64,000 bases of DNA from Stenogyne calaminthoides. Lineage: Eukaryota; Streptophyta; Magnoliopsida; Lamiales; Lamiaceae. Below the pieces are notes generated by a model. That model did no database searches and was not told the origin of the DNA. It saw only the letters and a list, made by a program, of their open reading frames with translations. The stretch spans positions 1,116,001 to 1,180,000 of the forward strand of contig JBBCBC010000012.1 in the NCBI GenBank assembly GCA_037126765.1. Reading direction: 5' to 3'. Shown here piece by piece: positions 1 through 11,003 of the stretch (positions within the stretch are counted from its first letter, which is position 1; each line of letters opens with the position of its first letter). A program made the translations under genes and the position numbers.

Positions 1-136
1 ACCTGTGATATTTAAATCATAATGAGCATACCAATTATAATACGAGATAATACTAAATATGGCGAAATTTAACCTAAACCCAATTAAGAGATAATCTAAG
101 GTCAAATGTAAAGTAGTACTACTAAAAAACACTCAC

Positions 137-1596
137 GTGCTACTTTTGATTCGCCAAATCTTTACTTTGCACCCAACCAGTTCATCACCATAAGCTTTGG
201 AAGCACCCCATTCTGGGAGCCTGGACATGACAAACTAATTACTGAATTATTTGGAAGACAGAAATTTATCCAGTTAACAGAAGAAACTATACAGAGAGAT
301 TCACAGTTACACTGCATTATATCTCAAAATCGTATGAAGAAGAAAGTTGTTGCCAAAAAGATGGCGGGATTAAAGCAGGTTATGATGGTTTAATATTTTG
401 TCTTACACGTCATCAATAAATTAGTATCACTGTGATATGGAAAAGCTAAGAGTATATCTAAAAAGTTCAAACTTTCAGATGATTTGTTATTTATAGCATC
501 ACACTTCCATTTCCATTTGGAAGCTGTCCAGCTCCTTAGTAGGTTGGAAAAAAGAAAATAGTAAACACAGAAGATTCAGCGGTTTATTTCCAACATTAAA
601 ATTCAAGTGCAAGGTGGGATGTATGTCATCCTTCAAACTGCATTAAATAAAATGATCAAGAGAGCTACATTTGGAACTTACATATTAGATGAAGCATGAG
701 TCGGATAACATTTCTCGGTTGCCTAAATTACAAAAAAATATAGTGAACTTTAAACGTGCAACATTTGACAGAAAATCAAGTATAAGATTAACCATTGCCT
801 ACTTGATTGGAAAAAACATCATTAACTGGTTCTCCATTGCCCCTTTTCAGGTTCAAATATTCTTCTAGACCATCCGTACAAACCACCTAACAACAAATGT
901 TTTAAGACAAGCAAGAAAAAGGCTAAGGGAGGTAACTAGACCAATATCCATTAGTTTGTGTCCAAAGATATAACTAAATCAATAACACTGCCTAAATCCA
1001 CTAAGAGAAATCACCATTACCAAGTTCTTCCCTGAATGCCTATGCAACACAACCCCCTTGGTGCACCTGTAGCATAGCAGTTTTAATTATGAAGAGATAT
1101 GTACATTGAAATTGATACAGCCGTTCAAATTCCTGATAATAAATATGTACAAATTGATGGGTACAACCCACACTGAGGAAGAACCCTAGCCACCCCAAGT
1201 GGGGTTTCATACTAACACCAAGTGGTGAAAGATGAAATAGCTCACTAGGTTTATAAGCTAGTTTTCCTCCCTCAAATAATTCCATGAGACAATTCACATA
1301 AACATCTTAAACACACAGGTGATCCTCCGTGCTTAATCATACCGGCAAAAGAAAAGATGGTTAACAGAACATCAAAGGATCAATTCCTTGAGCCCAAAAA
1401 AGTATCTAGGTGATACCAATGAGTAAATAAATTCATGGTTTTAAACGTAGAGTTAAATCAAAATCCAAATCCTGACACAACACAGTAAATGAAAACCAGC
1501 AGAATTCTAGGGCACTCACGCTTTGTGCTTTGGCCAAGACACCACCACCCGGCGACCAATTAAGCTCTCATCACAGCTCTTGATACCACTTGCCAT
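137..1596 (-). CDS. PDS5-type Tudor-like protein gene, 5' part (partial)
   Basis: Four minus-strand pieces look like exons of one gene. The first, 1596-1520, starts MASGIK and reads ESLIGRRVVVSWPKHKA, ending at a GTGAGT donor. Piece 886-803 reads VVCTDGLEEYLNLKRG, with acceptor TTAG and donor GTAGGC. A 30-base piece, 534-505, reads ELDSFQMEME. Piece 212-137 reads WGASKAYGDELVGCKVKIW and ends at GTGAGT. The patterns 'LIGRRVxVxWP' and 'TDGxEExLNLK' are the two halves of the Tudor fold found in plant PDS5-like cohesion factors, and the last piece looks like the start of a second such domain. I could not find the expected exon between the two halves (about 900-1500), and the gene leaves the window at the left. 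An open stretch at about 1798-1706 could be an extra in-frame first exon or 5'UTR. The family call is moderate; the exon set is incomplete. Confidence 0.42.
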
Positions 1597-2094
1597 CTCA
1601 ACAGCCTTAAACAACCAAATTCCAAAATTAACTGTTTATTAATTCATGAAAATCGAACAAATGAAGCAACAAGGACGACACAAGGAGAAATGGCATCGTT
1701 GCTAAAAAAAATCTACCAGAAATGAACAACAGCTATTCTCAGTCGACTGCAGAGGCTGCAAAATTGATTCTACACGCCGATTCCACGAAGCTTGAATTCG
1801 AGTCATGGTGTCATTCTTCCGCTGCTATAAATCGAATATCAAAACCAAAACCCCAATTGAAATTTCGAAACCCGTCCTGTTTCCTAAAAAAAAAAAATCT
1901 CCAAAAATGTGGATCATTATTATTTAGCCTCTTTTAGGCGGTTACGTACTTCATATCATGACGAATGGGGAAGTAATAAAAAAAGTAAGGCCAAGTCTTG
2001 GATGCATAAAAAAAATAATTGCACGTTTCAGTACAAATAAATTGTATGTTTTAATATAATAAGTTATACGTTTTTAAAATGCACTATGAGTACA

Positions 2095-2300
2095 CGTGCA
2101 CTTGGATGCACATAAGACTCATTCAAAGAGTAATACCAAAAGAGTGAGTCTCGTATGCGTTTTAGACACTGTTTGTCTTATTTCATAAGATATCTTTTAG
2201 AAGTTATCGTTTTTAAAATCTTATTAAAGACTGGCGTCAAGACTTGGATGCACATAAGACTCATTCAAAGAGTAATACCAAAAGAGTGAGTCTCATGTGC
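2095..2300. repeat. Direct repeat, about 60 bases, two copies
   Basis: Copies at about 2098-2153 and 2239-2294 share a nearly identical stretch running from 'cttggatgcacataagac' through 'aaaagagtgagtctc'. The spacing is about 141 bases, so this is a local duplication inside the dispersed repeat family of this intergenic region. Confidence 0.7.
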
Positions 2301-2816
2301 ATTTAGGTACACTGTGCACTCATAGTATACTTTAGAACCATGCAATTTGTTATGAATGATGCATGTTTAACTATTTTTCAATATAAATAATTGCACGGTT
2401 CAGTATAAATAAGTTGCATCTTTCAGTATAATAAGTTGTATGGTTCTAAAATACACTATGAGTTCACGGTGCATCTGGATGCATAAAAGACTTAATCATA
2501 CCAAAAATATTTGTGTTAGGTTAATGATTGTTACGTCCCATATTCTCATAGAGTGGGTCTTCTGTGCACCGACGCTCCATCGTGTATTTAAAAAACTTAC
2601 AATTTGTTGCATTGAAATTTGCGACGCGTTACACTGAAATGTGTAATTTGTGCACGTAAAACATAATTGTACATTTCTATATATAACAAGCCGCAAATTT
2701 CTAAAATACATTGTGGAGTTCACAGTGTACTAAAATACATACAATATCTAGCCATATTTATATTTATAATTTTACACACACCAATAAAACATCATTTATG
2801 ATAAATGAAATTTTGT

Positions 2817-2838
2817 ATTATATATATATATATATATA
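2817..2838. repeat. (TA)n microsatellite
   Basis: An uninterrupted run of TA dinucleotides in intergenic DNA. Confidence 0.9.
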
Positions 2839-3057
2839 TTCTTGATATACATTTATTTATCAAATACAAAAACAATAATAGCAATACATATTAGTTTTTA
2901 AATAAGGGTATTTTAAACATTTATAAACTTTAAAATGTAGAAGTGGCTATAAATTATTAGCTAAAAAATATTATATGATAAATAAATTAATAATGATGTG
3001 TATGGGAATATCGATAACAATGTTTGAAACCGGTACATGTAAATTATGCAAAATTTG

Positions 3058-3136
3058 AATTGAGGCACATCTCAGGAGATGGAGGACAATTTGAATATTA
3101 TATTTTGACACTTTAGAACAAATGAGTGTTAATTTG
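3058..3136 (+). repeat. Dispersed GAGACGG/TTGACACTTT repeat, diverged copy
   Basis: This shares 'acaatttgaatatt', 'gacacttt' and 'gttaatttg' in the same order as copies at 7590-7720, 10110-10205 and, inverted, 29085-29175. It lacks a clear GAGACGG end and is the weakest member. Confidence 0.4.
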
Positions 3137-6100
3137 TTTTTTTATCAGAAAAGATGAAAACTTTTCATTCCAAAAAATAAGGGTATAAGAGGTACCCTTT
3201 TACAAAATCAATGTACAACATATGAATAATGCATTAAGGAACACCAAGAACTTAACTATGAAACATTTATCAGCAATGATTAATCACGACTCTCGGATTG
3301 TTCACCCAATCTTCGTATGAAATATTGGGATTTCTAGTAGCTTTAAAAGTGTATCAACTCCAGACTCGTGACTTCAATTCTTCCAAAAGATCTTTGACTT
3401 GAGGTCTCTCGTTCCGGAAAATGGTTAAATTTCTGGATTTCCATAATAACCATACCGCACATTCCCAAACACAAACCATCAACGTCCTACCATTCTTTCA
3501 TCTAAGGATTCTACTAAAAATGAGTAGGCAACTCAATGGATCGGATGGGAGAGTTGTTTGGAAACCAAACCACTTGACACATTCCATCAAAAAATGATAA
3601 GAAAAAGAACATTCAAATAGAACATGTCTTACAGTTTCCGATTGAGTTTGGCAAAAAGCGCAATCAATACTCGCATGGCTCGGTAGAGCGTTACGTCTTT
3701 GCAGCTTTATGATGTTGGTATTCTTTCCATGATAACTCTCCAGGCGTGAATGCAAATCTTCGATGGTATAAATGTTGGGGAATAATTTGTCCGGATCTAT
3801 TCGGGATGAATATTTAAATACAAATTTAATTCTAACAATTATTACTAGCATGAATTAACCCATATTAATTCAAATAATAATTCAACAACAAATCATGCAT
3901 ATAAATAATTCACGTAAATCCTACGCATGCAGAATTAATACGAGTTTACATGAACTTACCTCTTGGAATGGCAATGGTCTTGTATGTGAAAACACACCAA
4001 AAGTCATTCCCAAGTATTCCCACGTCCTTGCTCGACAATCCGGTGGAAGGATACTCGCGAACAATTAACAAAAGGAAAAAATAAACTTTGTTGCACCACT
4101 TTCGTGGATTTGCTAATTTTTCCAGCACATGGAATTGCACTTGGGAATGAAAGAATCATCCCCTATTTATAGATGGGTGATGGGCGATTTTTGGGGTAGA
4201 AAAACAATGTGGGGAAATCTTTTCTTGATCTCCAAGAAGTCTTGAATATATCTCTTATATTCTTTTCCCCATAATTAAAATATTCCACAAAAATCCCACC
4301 TCATCACGTTATGGAATTTTCGAAAATATTGGGTCCAAGATTCCAAGATTTGGATCTTCTTGAATTTATGAGATATTTTTGTATTTCAAGAAATACATAT
4401 CTTCCATAATATATTTTCAAGAAAATCAAGAAAATCTTTCTTGCCCTTTATATTTTCAAAATTTCGAAATATCCATTATGAATAACCAAGTGGGAGATTT
4501 CTTGAATTTAATGAGATAATCTTGTATTCCAAGAATACATATCTTCATTCCATAACAAAATTCAAAGAAAATCTTTCTCCCTCTTTTATCCATAAATTTC
4601 GAAAATTACAAGGAAAAATAGGCAACAAATTTATTTTATTTTTAAACACTTTTTTCAGTTATTGTACTTTATCTTGAGCTACTTGGGGGGCCTTAGGAGA
4701 ATTAAGATTGGACCTTCCAATTGACCTTGAATTATCAATATTGAGCCACAATATTATTCAAGCCCATAAATATTAATTAATCCCACTACATAATTAATAT
4801 TGCACCATCCATCTTAACACATATTACAGTTAATATGGCTCCCGGTTATTATTTCCCGTGTTTAAGATTATCTAGCCCATTAATTAATTCAAGCCACTGA
4901 AATAGCTTTCCATTAATTAATATATTTTATCCTTGGTAAAGGGAACGGTTCAACATTATTATCCATACCAGAAACTAGTTCCACTTGCAAGATTTGGTAT
5001 GATAAACCTTATGAACCTCCCAAGGGGGCAAATGGAACAAGCGTACTTGCACACGATTCTCCGTATTAAATCTTAGCAATCGCATGTGACCAATAATATT
5101 GTTCAAGATATAGGGTATTGAATCTCACTGATTCTCTTCCCATAATAAGTCAAAGCAATAGTTACAAACCACACGCAATCCTATTTAAGGGACGAAGATT
5201 AAGAAACAACTAACCACTGAGGTCTAATTCTTCCTAGTTCAGTTCTGAAGAATTTATCCTCCTGTAGGTCCTCTTCAATGCATCAGTCATGCACTAGTGT
5301 AATCTCTTGGTCAAGACAAACCAATCTGAGCCTTACACTACAACCTTTCACGATGGATTGTTCATTTCCATCTAGGTCGTGAATGGTGTACTTTTAGTTA
5401 CAAGGAACTGTTAATTTAATCTTCTGTGATCTTGGTATCACTAAATTAACTACAATGTCACACGTACTATTTAATGAACAATTATGCAGTAAATATATGT
5501 AACATTCAATCATATTTAAAGCAACAGTGATAAACAATTTATTTCAGTAAATAAGTCCGAAATCCAGTTAGTCTGATTATACAAAGTAAAAACATACTTT
5601 CCAGTATAATCCTAACAATAAACTTGTTCCACAGGATCTTGAATTCTTATTTTTCGTTAATGTCGGTATCTTCCAGCAACAGCCGATTGTATGTCTCTTT
5701 GGTGCTGTAATTTCTGTTAGCCCCTCCATTCCATATCCACCTATTTTCTTTTCCTTAAGATAGAGGGTACCTATTTACAATATCAATAAGTTCATTAAGG
5801 ATAGGAATTTCCCTCTTGAAAAGAGGGTGACGCCAACTCCAACCCCACTCCCACTCTCTCTTCCTCCACACCACCATCTCCCTAATCCTCACATCCTTAT
5901 TAACACACATATTGAAAAGTCTAAGAAAAGAGGTTTTTAAAGGCTCATTTCCCACCCACCAATCCTCCTAGAAAAATGATTTCCCCCCATCCCCCACTTC
6001 CTTCTTCAATTTAGAAAAAAAAACACCCCTCACTTCTATCCCCGATCGCCTTAAGAACTTCCCCCACCACTCCACAGGAGAAACCTCTCTCACCGAACTC

Positions 6101-6345
6101 CCACCACTCAATCCCGGACCCCAAGACACCCCTCATCTTGACCTAATGACCCTTGTCCACAACAACTCCCTCTCGATGTAAAATCTCCACACCGCTTCCC
6201 CAATAAAGCCTTATTGAAACACTCAAGATCTTTAACCCCCAAACCCCCAATAGATTTTGATTTGGAAATTACATCTCATTTAATCCACGTTATTTTATTC
6301 TCACTCTCACCCCCCCCCTAAAGATTTTTAGGAGCCCGATAAGTT
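3137..6345 (-). mobile_element. Degenerate LINE (non-LTR retrotransposon), split by a solo LTR
   Basis: On the minus strand, 6290-5760 reads WIKWDVISKSKSIGGLGVKD and later WRHPLFKREIPILNEL, which are hallmark stretches between the reverse transcriptase and C-terminal domain of plant LINEs. After the solo LTR, 3770-3500 reads a zf-RVT zinc-binding domain (CAFCQTQSETVRHVLFECSF). Next come a W-K-S-R-N motif and NISYEDWVNNPRVVINHC, ending at a stop near 3266. An A-rich 3' end lies around 3137-3144. Several stops and frameshifts show it is dead. The tail is homologous to the plus-strand LINE tail at 37224-37526. Removing the LTR restores the continuous reading EQVYTIEDLHSR across the insertion point. 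Confidence 0.85.
3773..5617 (-). mobile_element. Solo Copia LTR (A/B family), 1845 bases, TSD ATAAA
   Basis: The ends are TGTTGGGG and CCTAACA, flanked by the perfect 5-base duplication ATAAA (3768-3772 and 5618-5622). The body is collinear with the LTRs of elements A (38520-40467, 45835-47649) and B (48290-50232). It includes the motif 'ccctatttatagatgg' near 4160, which on the minus strand is a TATA box, matching the coding strand of A and B. No internal domain remains, so it arose by recombination between two LTRs. It sits inside the LINE. Confidence 0.92.
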
Positions 6346-6937
6346 GACAAGTAGTAGACAAAAGGAGGCGAGACCACGACATTGATAAGAGTAGTTTGTA
6401 TCCCATTTTATGTATGAGATCGTTTCAAAATTAGAAAATGTGTTTGCATGATAACTTAATTCATATCAATTAATTTTTTTTATCTATAGTTAATTCAAAT
6501 CACAAACCATGAGCAACCACAACTGATAAACTTATGACAAAGGGTGCATCTATTGGTTTGTATGACAAAGGGTGAATCTATTGGTTTGAACAGACTTATT
6601 GGTTCCAATTGGACAAATTACAATATTAGAACTTATATTTGCCACTAATATTACTTTGAGAATTAAACTTTAGACTTTTGCAGAACATACACCACATCAA
6701 GTACCAAAATTTTAAATTATCACAAAATAAGAATTAAATTCACAAGCAAAATAGTTACATACAAATTGACAAAAAATCCTTTTTTTTTTGTAACTTTACC
6801 CGAGATCCTTTCTTTACAACAATCTAAAAATTCAGAACCAGCTCTGCAAAAGTCATTACTTTGATCCTCGAAATGCAGTTAGTCGTAAAGATAAATCATA
6901 TGCAACAGTTGATTTTTACAAATATTTTTGCGAGCGA
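6346..6937. other. Intergenic, short tandem duplication only
   Basis: No gene was seen. A short direct duplication of 'tgacaaagggtg(c/a)atctattgg' occurs at about 6535-6590. Otherwise the DNA is AT-rich. Confidence 0.5.
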
Positions 6938-7322
6938 GTTTTATATAAGTTATTGAAATGATAAAGTGACTTTTAAGGAGAGATATGACAGATGAGCGTG
7001 AATTTTAGATTGAATTTGTTCATGATCTTCTTTCTCTCAAATCCTTGCACCCTCACAAATGAAGATCCAAGCAGGGCTTGCCTGGTTCTTGGGAACAGCG
7101 TAGCGATGGAAATTCCTTGTCGCATAAGTAGCGACCTGCACGAATGGTGTAACGAAGCTACCGTTGGAATAGTCCTACTCCAAGGTGTGTCATACACCAC
7201 ATACATACTCGAGGACAATTCTCCCCCAAACTGACTTACTCGTGGCAACCTTTTGGCCGCCGGCTCATCTATCATACTCCTCCTTAAAAGTCATTTTATC
7301 ATTTCAATTACTTATATAAAAC
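6938..7322. mobile_element. TIR element (MITE-like), 385 bases
   Basis: Terminal inverted repeats of about 43 bases, beginning GTTTTATATAAGT, lie at 6938-6981 and 7279-7322 with only a few mismatches. No clear TSD was found. The inside is less AT-rich than its surroundings and is open on both strands (minus about 100 codons, plus about 80 codons), perhaps a captured sequence. Neither frame matches a family I recognise, so no protein is called. Confidence 0.7.
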
Positions 7323-7947
7323 AAACTTGAAAAAATGCATGTAAAAGTAACTCTTGCAGTTATCTGGGGACAGAGGGAATACTTATTTTTATAATTTGTC
7401 CATTCCAATTTACTCGATGCAATATGGAGGATCATATTCCATCAATAATATGTTTTCAGTGAAACTTGTTCATAATATGAAATTTATATTACCACACTTA
7501 TAAACTAATTTCATAACACTTATCAAGTGGTACAATTGCACTTATAAACTGAGATCATAACATTAATTGTTATAAATATTAATTTTACAAAAACTCGTAT
7601 GAGACGGTCTCATGCATGAGACGGTGTACAACTTAATACAATTAACACCCACTCCTACCAAAGTGTTAAATGTCAATGCTCAAATTACGCTCCGTTTTAC
7701 CTCTCACACAAGTGTGCCTCTATTAATTTATGAGAATAGTGATATTAATTTTTAACTATAATGTTGTCAATTTCATAATATGAATAAGTTTCGAGAGATT
7801 ATGTAGCAGCCTTTATGACTAAGGTTTATTAAAATTATTTTCATATATAAGTAATAAAAAGAAGAAGAAAAAAAAAACCACTAGTTATATAAAATTAAAA
7901 AAAAAGAAGCAAAAAGCTCTAAAAAGAAAAAAGTAAAATTGAATCTA
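7323..7947. other. Intergenic downstream of CAF1
   Basis: No gene was seen. The stretch holds a copy of the GAGACGG dispersed repeat (7590-7720) and A-rich tracts at 7850-7935, which probably include the 3'UTR of the minus-strand CAF1 gene. Confidence 0.5.
7590..7720 (+). repeat. Dispersed GAGACGG repeat copy
   Basis: The copy begins with a near-palindrome built of GAGACGGTCTCATGC / ATGAGACGG, then has 'caattaacacccact' and 'aaagtgttaaatg'. The same order of motifs is found at 10110-10205 and, inverted, at 29085-29175. Confidence 0.55.
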
Positions 7948-8760
7948 TCATGAATACCCTAACCCATACAAAACACCAGAATATTTCTCCAACGAACCAC
8001 TGAAGAAACTCTCCTTCAATTTCATGAATGTGGAGCATGTCAACAAGCTATCCGACCCGGCCTGATGGCACACCCCCACTCTCTCCACCTCCAGCAGCTC
8101 CGCCAGCTTATTCAATCCGCCGTGCAAGCTATTGCAGAATTTCATCAAATGCTTGATGTCGTACACCACCGGAAAGTACACATTTATCAGCCGGAAGAAC
8201 TCCGGCTGCTCCTCCGGCAAGTTCTGGCACGTCAACAGCTTCAAAAGGTACCCGAAATCGTACCCGCTGTGGAACGTCACCCAGAAAACGCTGTCGTTTA
8301 GCACGATCCCCGACGACATCAGCAGCTCGCCGAACCGCCGCGACTCGACTCCGTCCGAGTTGTTCTTCACCAGATCGATGCCGCTCTGACTCAGCAGCTC
8401 GATCGACTCGTTCGCGAAAACGTCCTTGTTAGGGTTGAATTCGCGGAAATTGAATTGCCAGATACAGAATTTGTCGGTCCCGCACGTCGGGAGATTTCCT
8501 TTTTCGTCGGAGAATGTGAGCCCTAATTGGATCAATTTCAGCAGATTCACGTTCTCTTTCAACGTCTGGTAGTGATAATCGTTCGCGTTTTTGAAATTCC
8601 CCACAGATCTGAGCACAATCCCCGGGAACTCTGTATCCATGGCGACGTACGGAAATTCATCCACGATTTCGCGAATTAGGGCGAATTCTTCGTCCAGATT
8701 GTCCGCCCAAACCTCTCGGATTTGAATCGAATCGCTCTTGCGCAACAGAGACATCACCAT
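7948..8760 (-). CDS. CAF1: CCR4-associated factor 1 (CAF1) deadenylase
   Basis: A single-exon, complete 270-residue protein of the CAF1/Pop2 family. This is the DEDD-type 3'-5' exonuclease of the CCR4-NOT complex, which shortens mRNA poly(A) tails in the cytoplasm. The catalytic residues are all visible: D42 and E44 in MDTEFPG, D168 in FHSGYDFGYLLK, D237 with H232 in CHQAGSDSLLT. The length fits the family (about 270-280), and intronless CAF1 genes are normal in plants. Two starts are possible, M1 (8760) and M3 (8754); many relatives begin MSLL, which favours M3. Coding DNA is markedly more GC-rich than its flanks. Plant members of this subgroup are often stress- and pathogen-induced; nothing in the sequence shows which paralogue this is. 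Confidence 0.96.
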   Translation of the reverse strand: MVMSLLRKSDSIQIREVWADNLDEEFALIREIVDEFPYVAMDTEFPGIVLRSVGNFKNANDYHYQTLKENVNLLKLIQLGLTFSDEKGNLPTCGTDKFCIWQFNFREFNPNKDVFANESIELLSQSGIDLVKNNSDGVESRRFGELLMSSGIVLNDSVFWVTFHSGYDFGYLLKLLTCQNLPEEQPEFFRLINVYFPVVYDIKHLMKFCNSLHGGLNKLAELLEVERVGVCHQAGSDSLLTCSTFMKLKESFFSGSLEKYSGVLYGLGYS

Positions 8761-9150
8761 CAGATCAATCGGTAATAATTTCGACCTAATTCTGAGAAAT
8801 TATAGATCCAATTTCCGAAAATGAGAGCTGTGATTTTTAGGCGTTTATTATCGAAATCAAACCCGGCCTCAGATTGCACATACATATACATATAAATCTA
8901 TATGTATATGCATATATAGAAGAGGCTGAGGGGGTTTGGATATGGGGAAATGATGATAATGAATGTAAGGTTGCAAAATTGGGGAATGCGAGAAACAAAA
9001 GATCAAGATTTTGAACAAGTTGCAGATCCTTTTTCTCTGTTTTTTGTTATTTCTTGTAATTGAATGCAAAAAATTTAAGAGTAGGAGAGAAGGTGGGACA
9101 CGGATTCGGGACCATTTCTTTCTCTTCATTTTGGAAGGAAGGTAAAGTTT
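8761..9150 (-). promoter_or_regulatory. CAF1 5' flank / 5'UTR
   Basis: The upstream region of the minus-strand CAF1 gene. An AT-rich near-palindrome made of 'catatacatata' and 'tatatgtata' lies at 8878-8920. The short open frame 8869-9129 has no family signal and overlaps this simple sequence, so it is not called. No TATA box can be assigned with confidence. Confidence 0.35.
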
Positions 9151-10290
9151 TAGGTGAATTTATTTTACCTATAAGTGGTTTGTATTTTTGAATAAATTTT
9201 AAAATAGTATTTCAATAAATTTGTTTAATTTGTCGGCATAAGTCGGGTGTGTCGTGCACTCATAGTACATTTTATTAATCATGCAACTTATTATTTAAAA
9301 ATTTATTGTTATTATTGGTATCTTTGAAAAAGACCTAAATATCTGCTTAGTCTTATTTAAAAATTTCAAAAGTTGATTCATTTTTAAACTTTATTTATAA
9401 ACCCGATTTTTTTTTAATAATATAAGACTCACACCCTTTAATAATTAATTATCTTTAATTACTACACTCTCTATTGTAATATAAGTCACACCCTTTATTT
9501 TTAAGAGTAACACTCTTTATAATAAAAAGTCGCACTCTTTAGTTATATAACTAATACCCTTTAATAATACAAATCGCATTCTTAATCCAGTTTAACCGTG
9601 AAACTTGTTCATCCTATATTTTCCCTAAGACAAAGTCTGTGCAATTGGTGCACGAATTTAAGATTCGTTCACTCGCTCTAACTCTACTCATATATCCACA
9701 GAATATATTTAATATTTTAATGAGTCAAGTATTTTTTTACATGAGTTCAAGGTACACTTGGGTACACAATAGACTCACCATTTGCCTAATTGTTAGTGGG
9801 TGAAATTGTTTAACACAACATCAATTTTGAAAAGAGAAGGTTTTACCTCTTATTTTATTTACGTATGAATCAGGTCGTTCGGTTAAATTCTCCCATTCAA
9901 AGTATTTTTTAGCACACAAAATATTAGGTTTTGAAAAATATTTGATGTTAGGAGTTATTCTCCTTAAATTTACTTAAAATTATTAAAACCTGATTTTTTT
10001 TTTTTTTAATGTTAAAAGTAGAGGTAACAGAAGCTTTAATCGTATATATGACTTTTTAAAATTATCTACACGAATTTTTTAAAACAATTTATTGTGTATG
10101 CAAAATAAAAGACACACTTGTATGAGATGGTTTCATGATGAGTCGAGACATAATTTGAATATTGTCGCTTTAACACTTTGGGAGAATAGATGTTGATTTG
10201 TGGTAGATTGTACTCTGTCTTATATAATTTTTTATCCAAAAATAATATTAATATTATCTGTTAAAGTTAAAAGTTAAAATTTAGTACACT
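9151..10290. other. AT-rich intergenic with imperfect simple repeats
   Basis: No gene was seen. At 9420-9600 an imperfect tandem array repeats the theme 'agtc(a/g)ca(c/t)(c/t)ctttaataat' about six times. A copy of the GAGACGG repeat is at 10110-10205. Confidence 0.5.
10110..10205 (+). repeat. Dispersed GAGACGG repeat copy
   Basis: This contains 'tatgagatggtttcatgatg', then 'cgctttaacactttggg' and 'gatgttgatttg'. It matches the inverted copy at 29085-29175 closely and the copy at 7590-7720 loosely. Confidence 0.65.
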
Positions 10291-10299
10291 GTTGGGGTA

Positions 10300-10425
10300 T
10301 ATACAGGCCCAAAGGGTTGTGATGTTATAAAGGCCCAGATTGTTTGGGCCTAAATTTACTGGTCATAATATTCATTATCTAGGGTTTTAGGGTGTTCTTG
10401 TTTTTTATCTGTATATATAAACTCA
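10300..10425 (+). promoter_or_regulatory. RPS12 core promoter: site II motifs, telo-box, TATA
   Basis: GGCCCA/TGGGCC elements (site II, TCP-type) occur at about 10306-10312, 10332-10337 and 10345-10350. A telo-box-like 'ctagggttttaggg' is at 10379-10393, and a TATA box 'tatatataa' at 10412-10420. Site II plus telo-box is the classic promoter architecture of plant ribosomal protein genes, in agreement with the gene downstream. Confidence 0.75.
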
Positions 10426-10442
10426 AAAAGTCATCTGTGCTA

Positions 10443-10504
10443 GCCCACGTTTACATTCGTAGCTGCCTCTACATTTGCTGCTCCATCTCGCTCATAATTC
10501 GCAG
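10443..10504 (+). other. RPS12 5'UTR first exon
   Basis: A short leader after the TATA box, ending at the donor GCAG|GTGAAT (10505). The next exon begins after an acceptor at about 10966 or 10977 and carries the start codon at 11004. The transcription start is estimated from TATA spacing only. Confidence 0.5.
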
Positions 10505-11003
10505 GTGAATACTCTCCCGTTCTATATTGTACGCTTCAATTTGCTTGATTTTTGATATTTCCATTTCGCGTAACTCCTATCCGTTTTGAAATAAATCAGA
10601 ACCCAGTCCTAGAAACTGGTGAATTTTGGAATTTGAATTGTACTGGGCAATTTTATATTGATATGGTTTAGGATTTCTAAAGTGTTTCTTCGATTGGTGC
10701 CATTAACTTGATTTTTTCATGAATATTGCTTTCTTGTATCCGTCTGTGTGTAATTTTTAAATCCGCTATTAAATAATCTTGTTCGTTTATTGTAGGATAT
10801 ATGCCAGAACTGAAAATTTTAGATCTATTTATGCTTATAATCTGAAGCATCATTTTTTTGATAGATTGTTTTAAATCCGGCATGATTGATTTTTAATTGT
10901 TACATTTGTATACACTATTATGCCCAAGTAGCTGATTTGTATTTTGGCACTCTTGATTTTTGACAGTTTATAATCAGAGGACGTGTTTGCACCCAAAGAC
11001 AAG

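Larger units (their letters stand above)
1960..3136. other. AT-rich intergenic repeats, no gene seen
   Basis: No convincing reading frame is present. The stretch is built from short diverged repeats sharing phrases such as 'aataagttgtatg', 'cttggatgcacataagac' and 'actatgagttcac', which recur at about 2030-2110, 2230-2330, 2380-2480 and 2640-2730, and again near 28720-28880. The short open frames here are chance openings. Confidence 0.6.

Noticed and set aside
8065..8389. Open frames on the plus strand across CAF1
   Set aside because: Antisense shadows of the GC-rich CAF1 coding exon, with no family signal.
8869..9129. Small protein upstream of CAF1
   Set aside because: Partly made of AT simple sequence and lying in the CAF1 5' flank.
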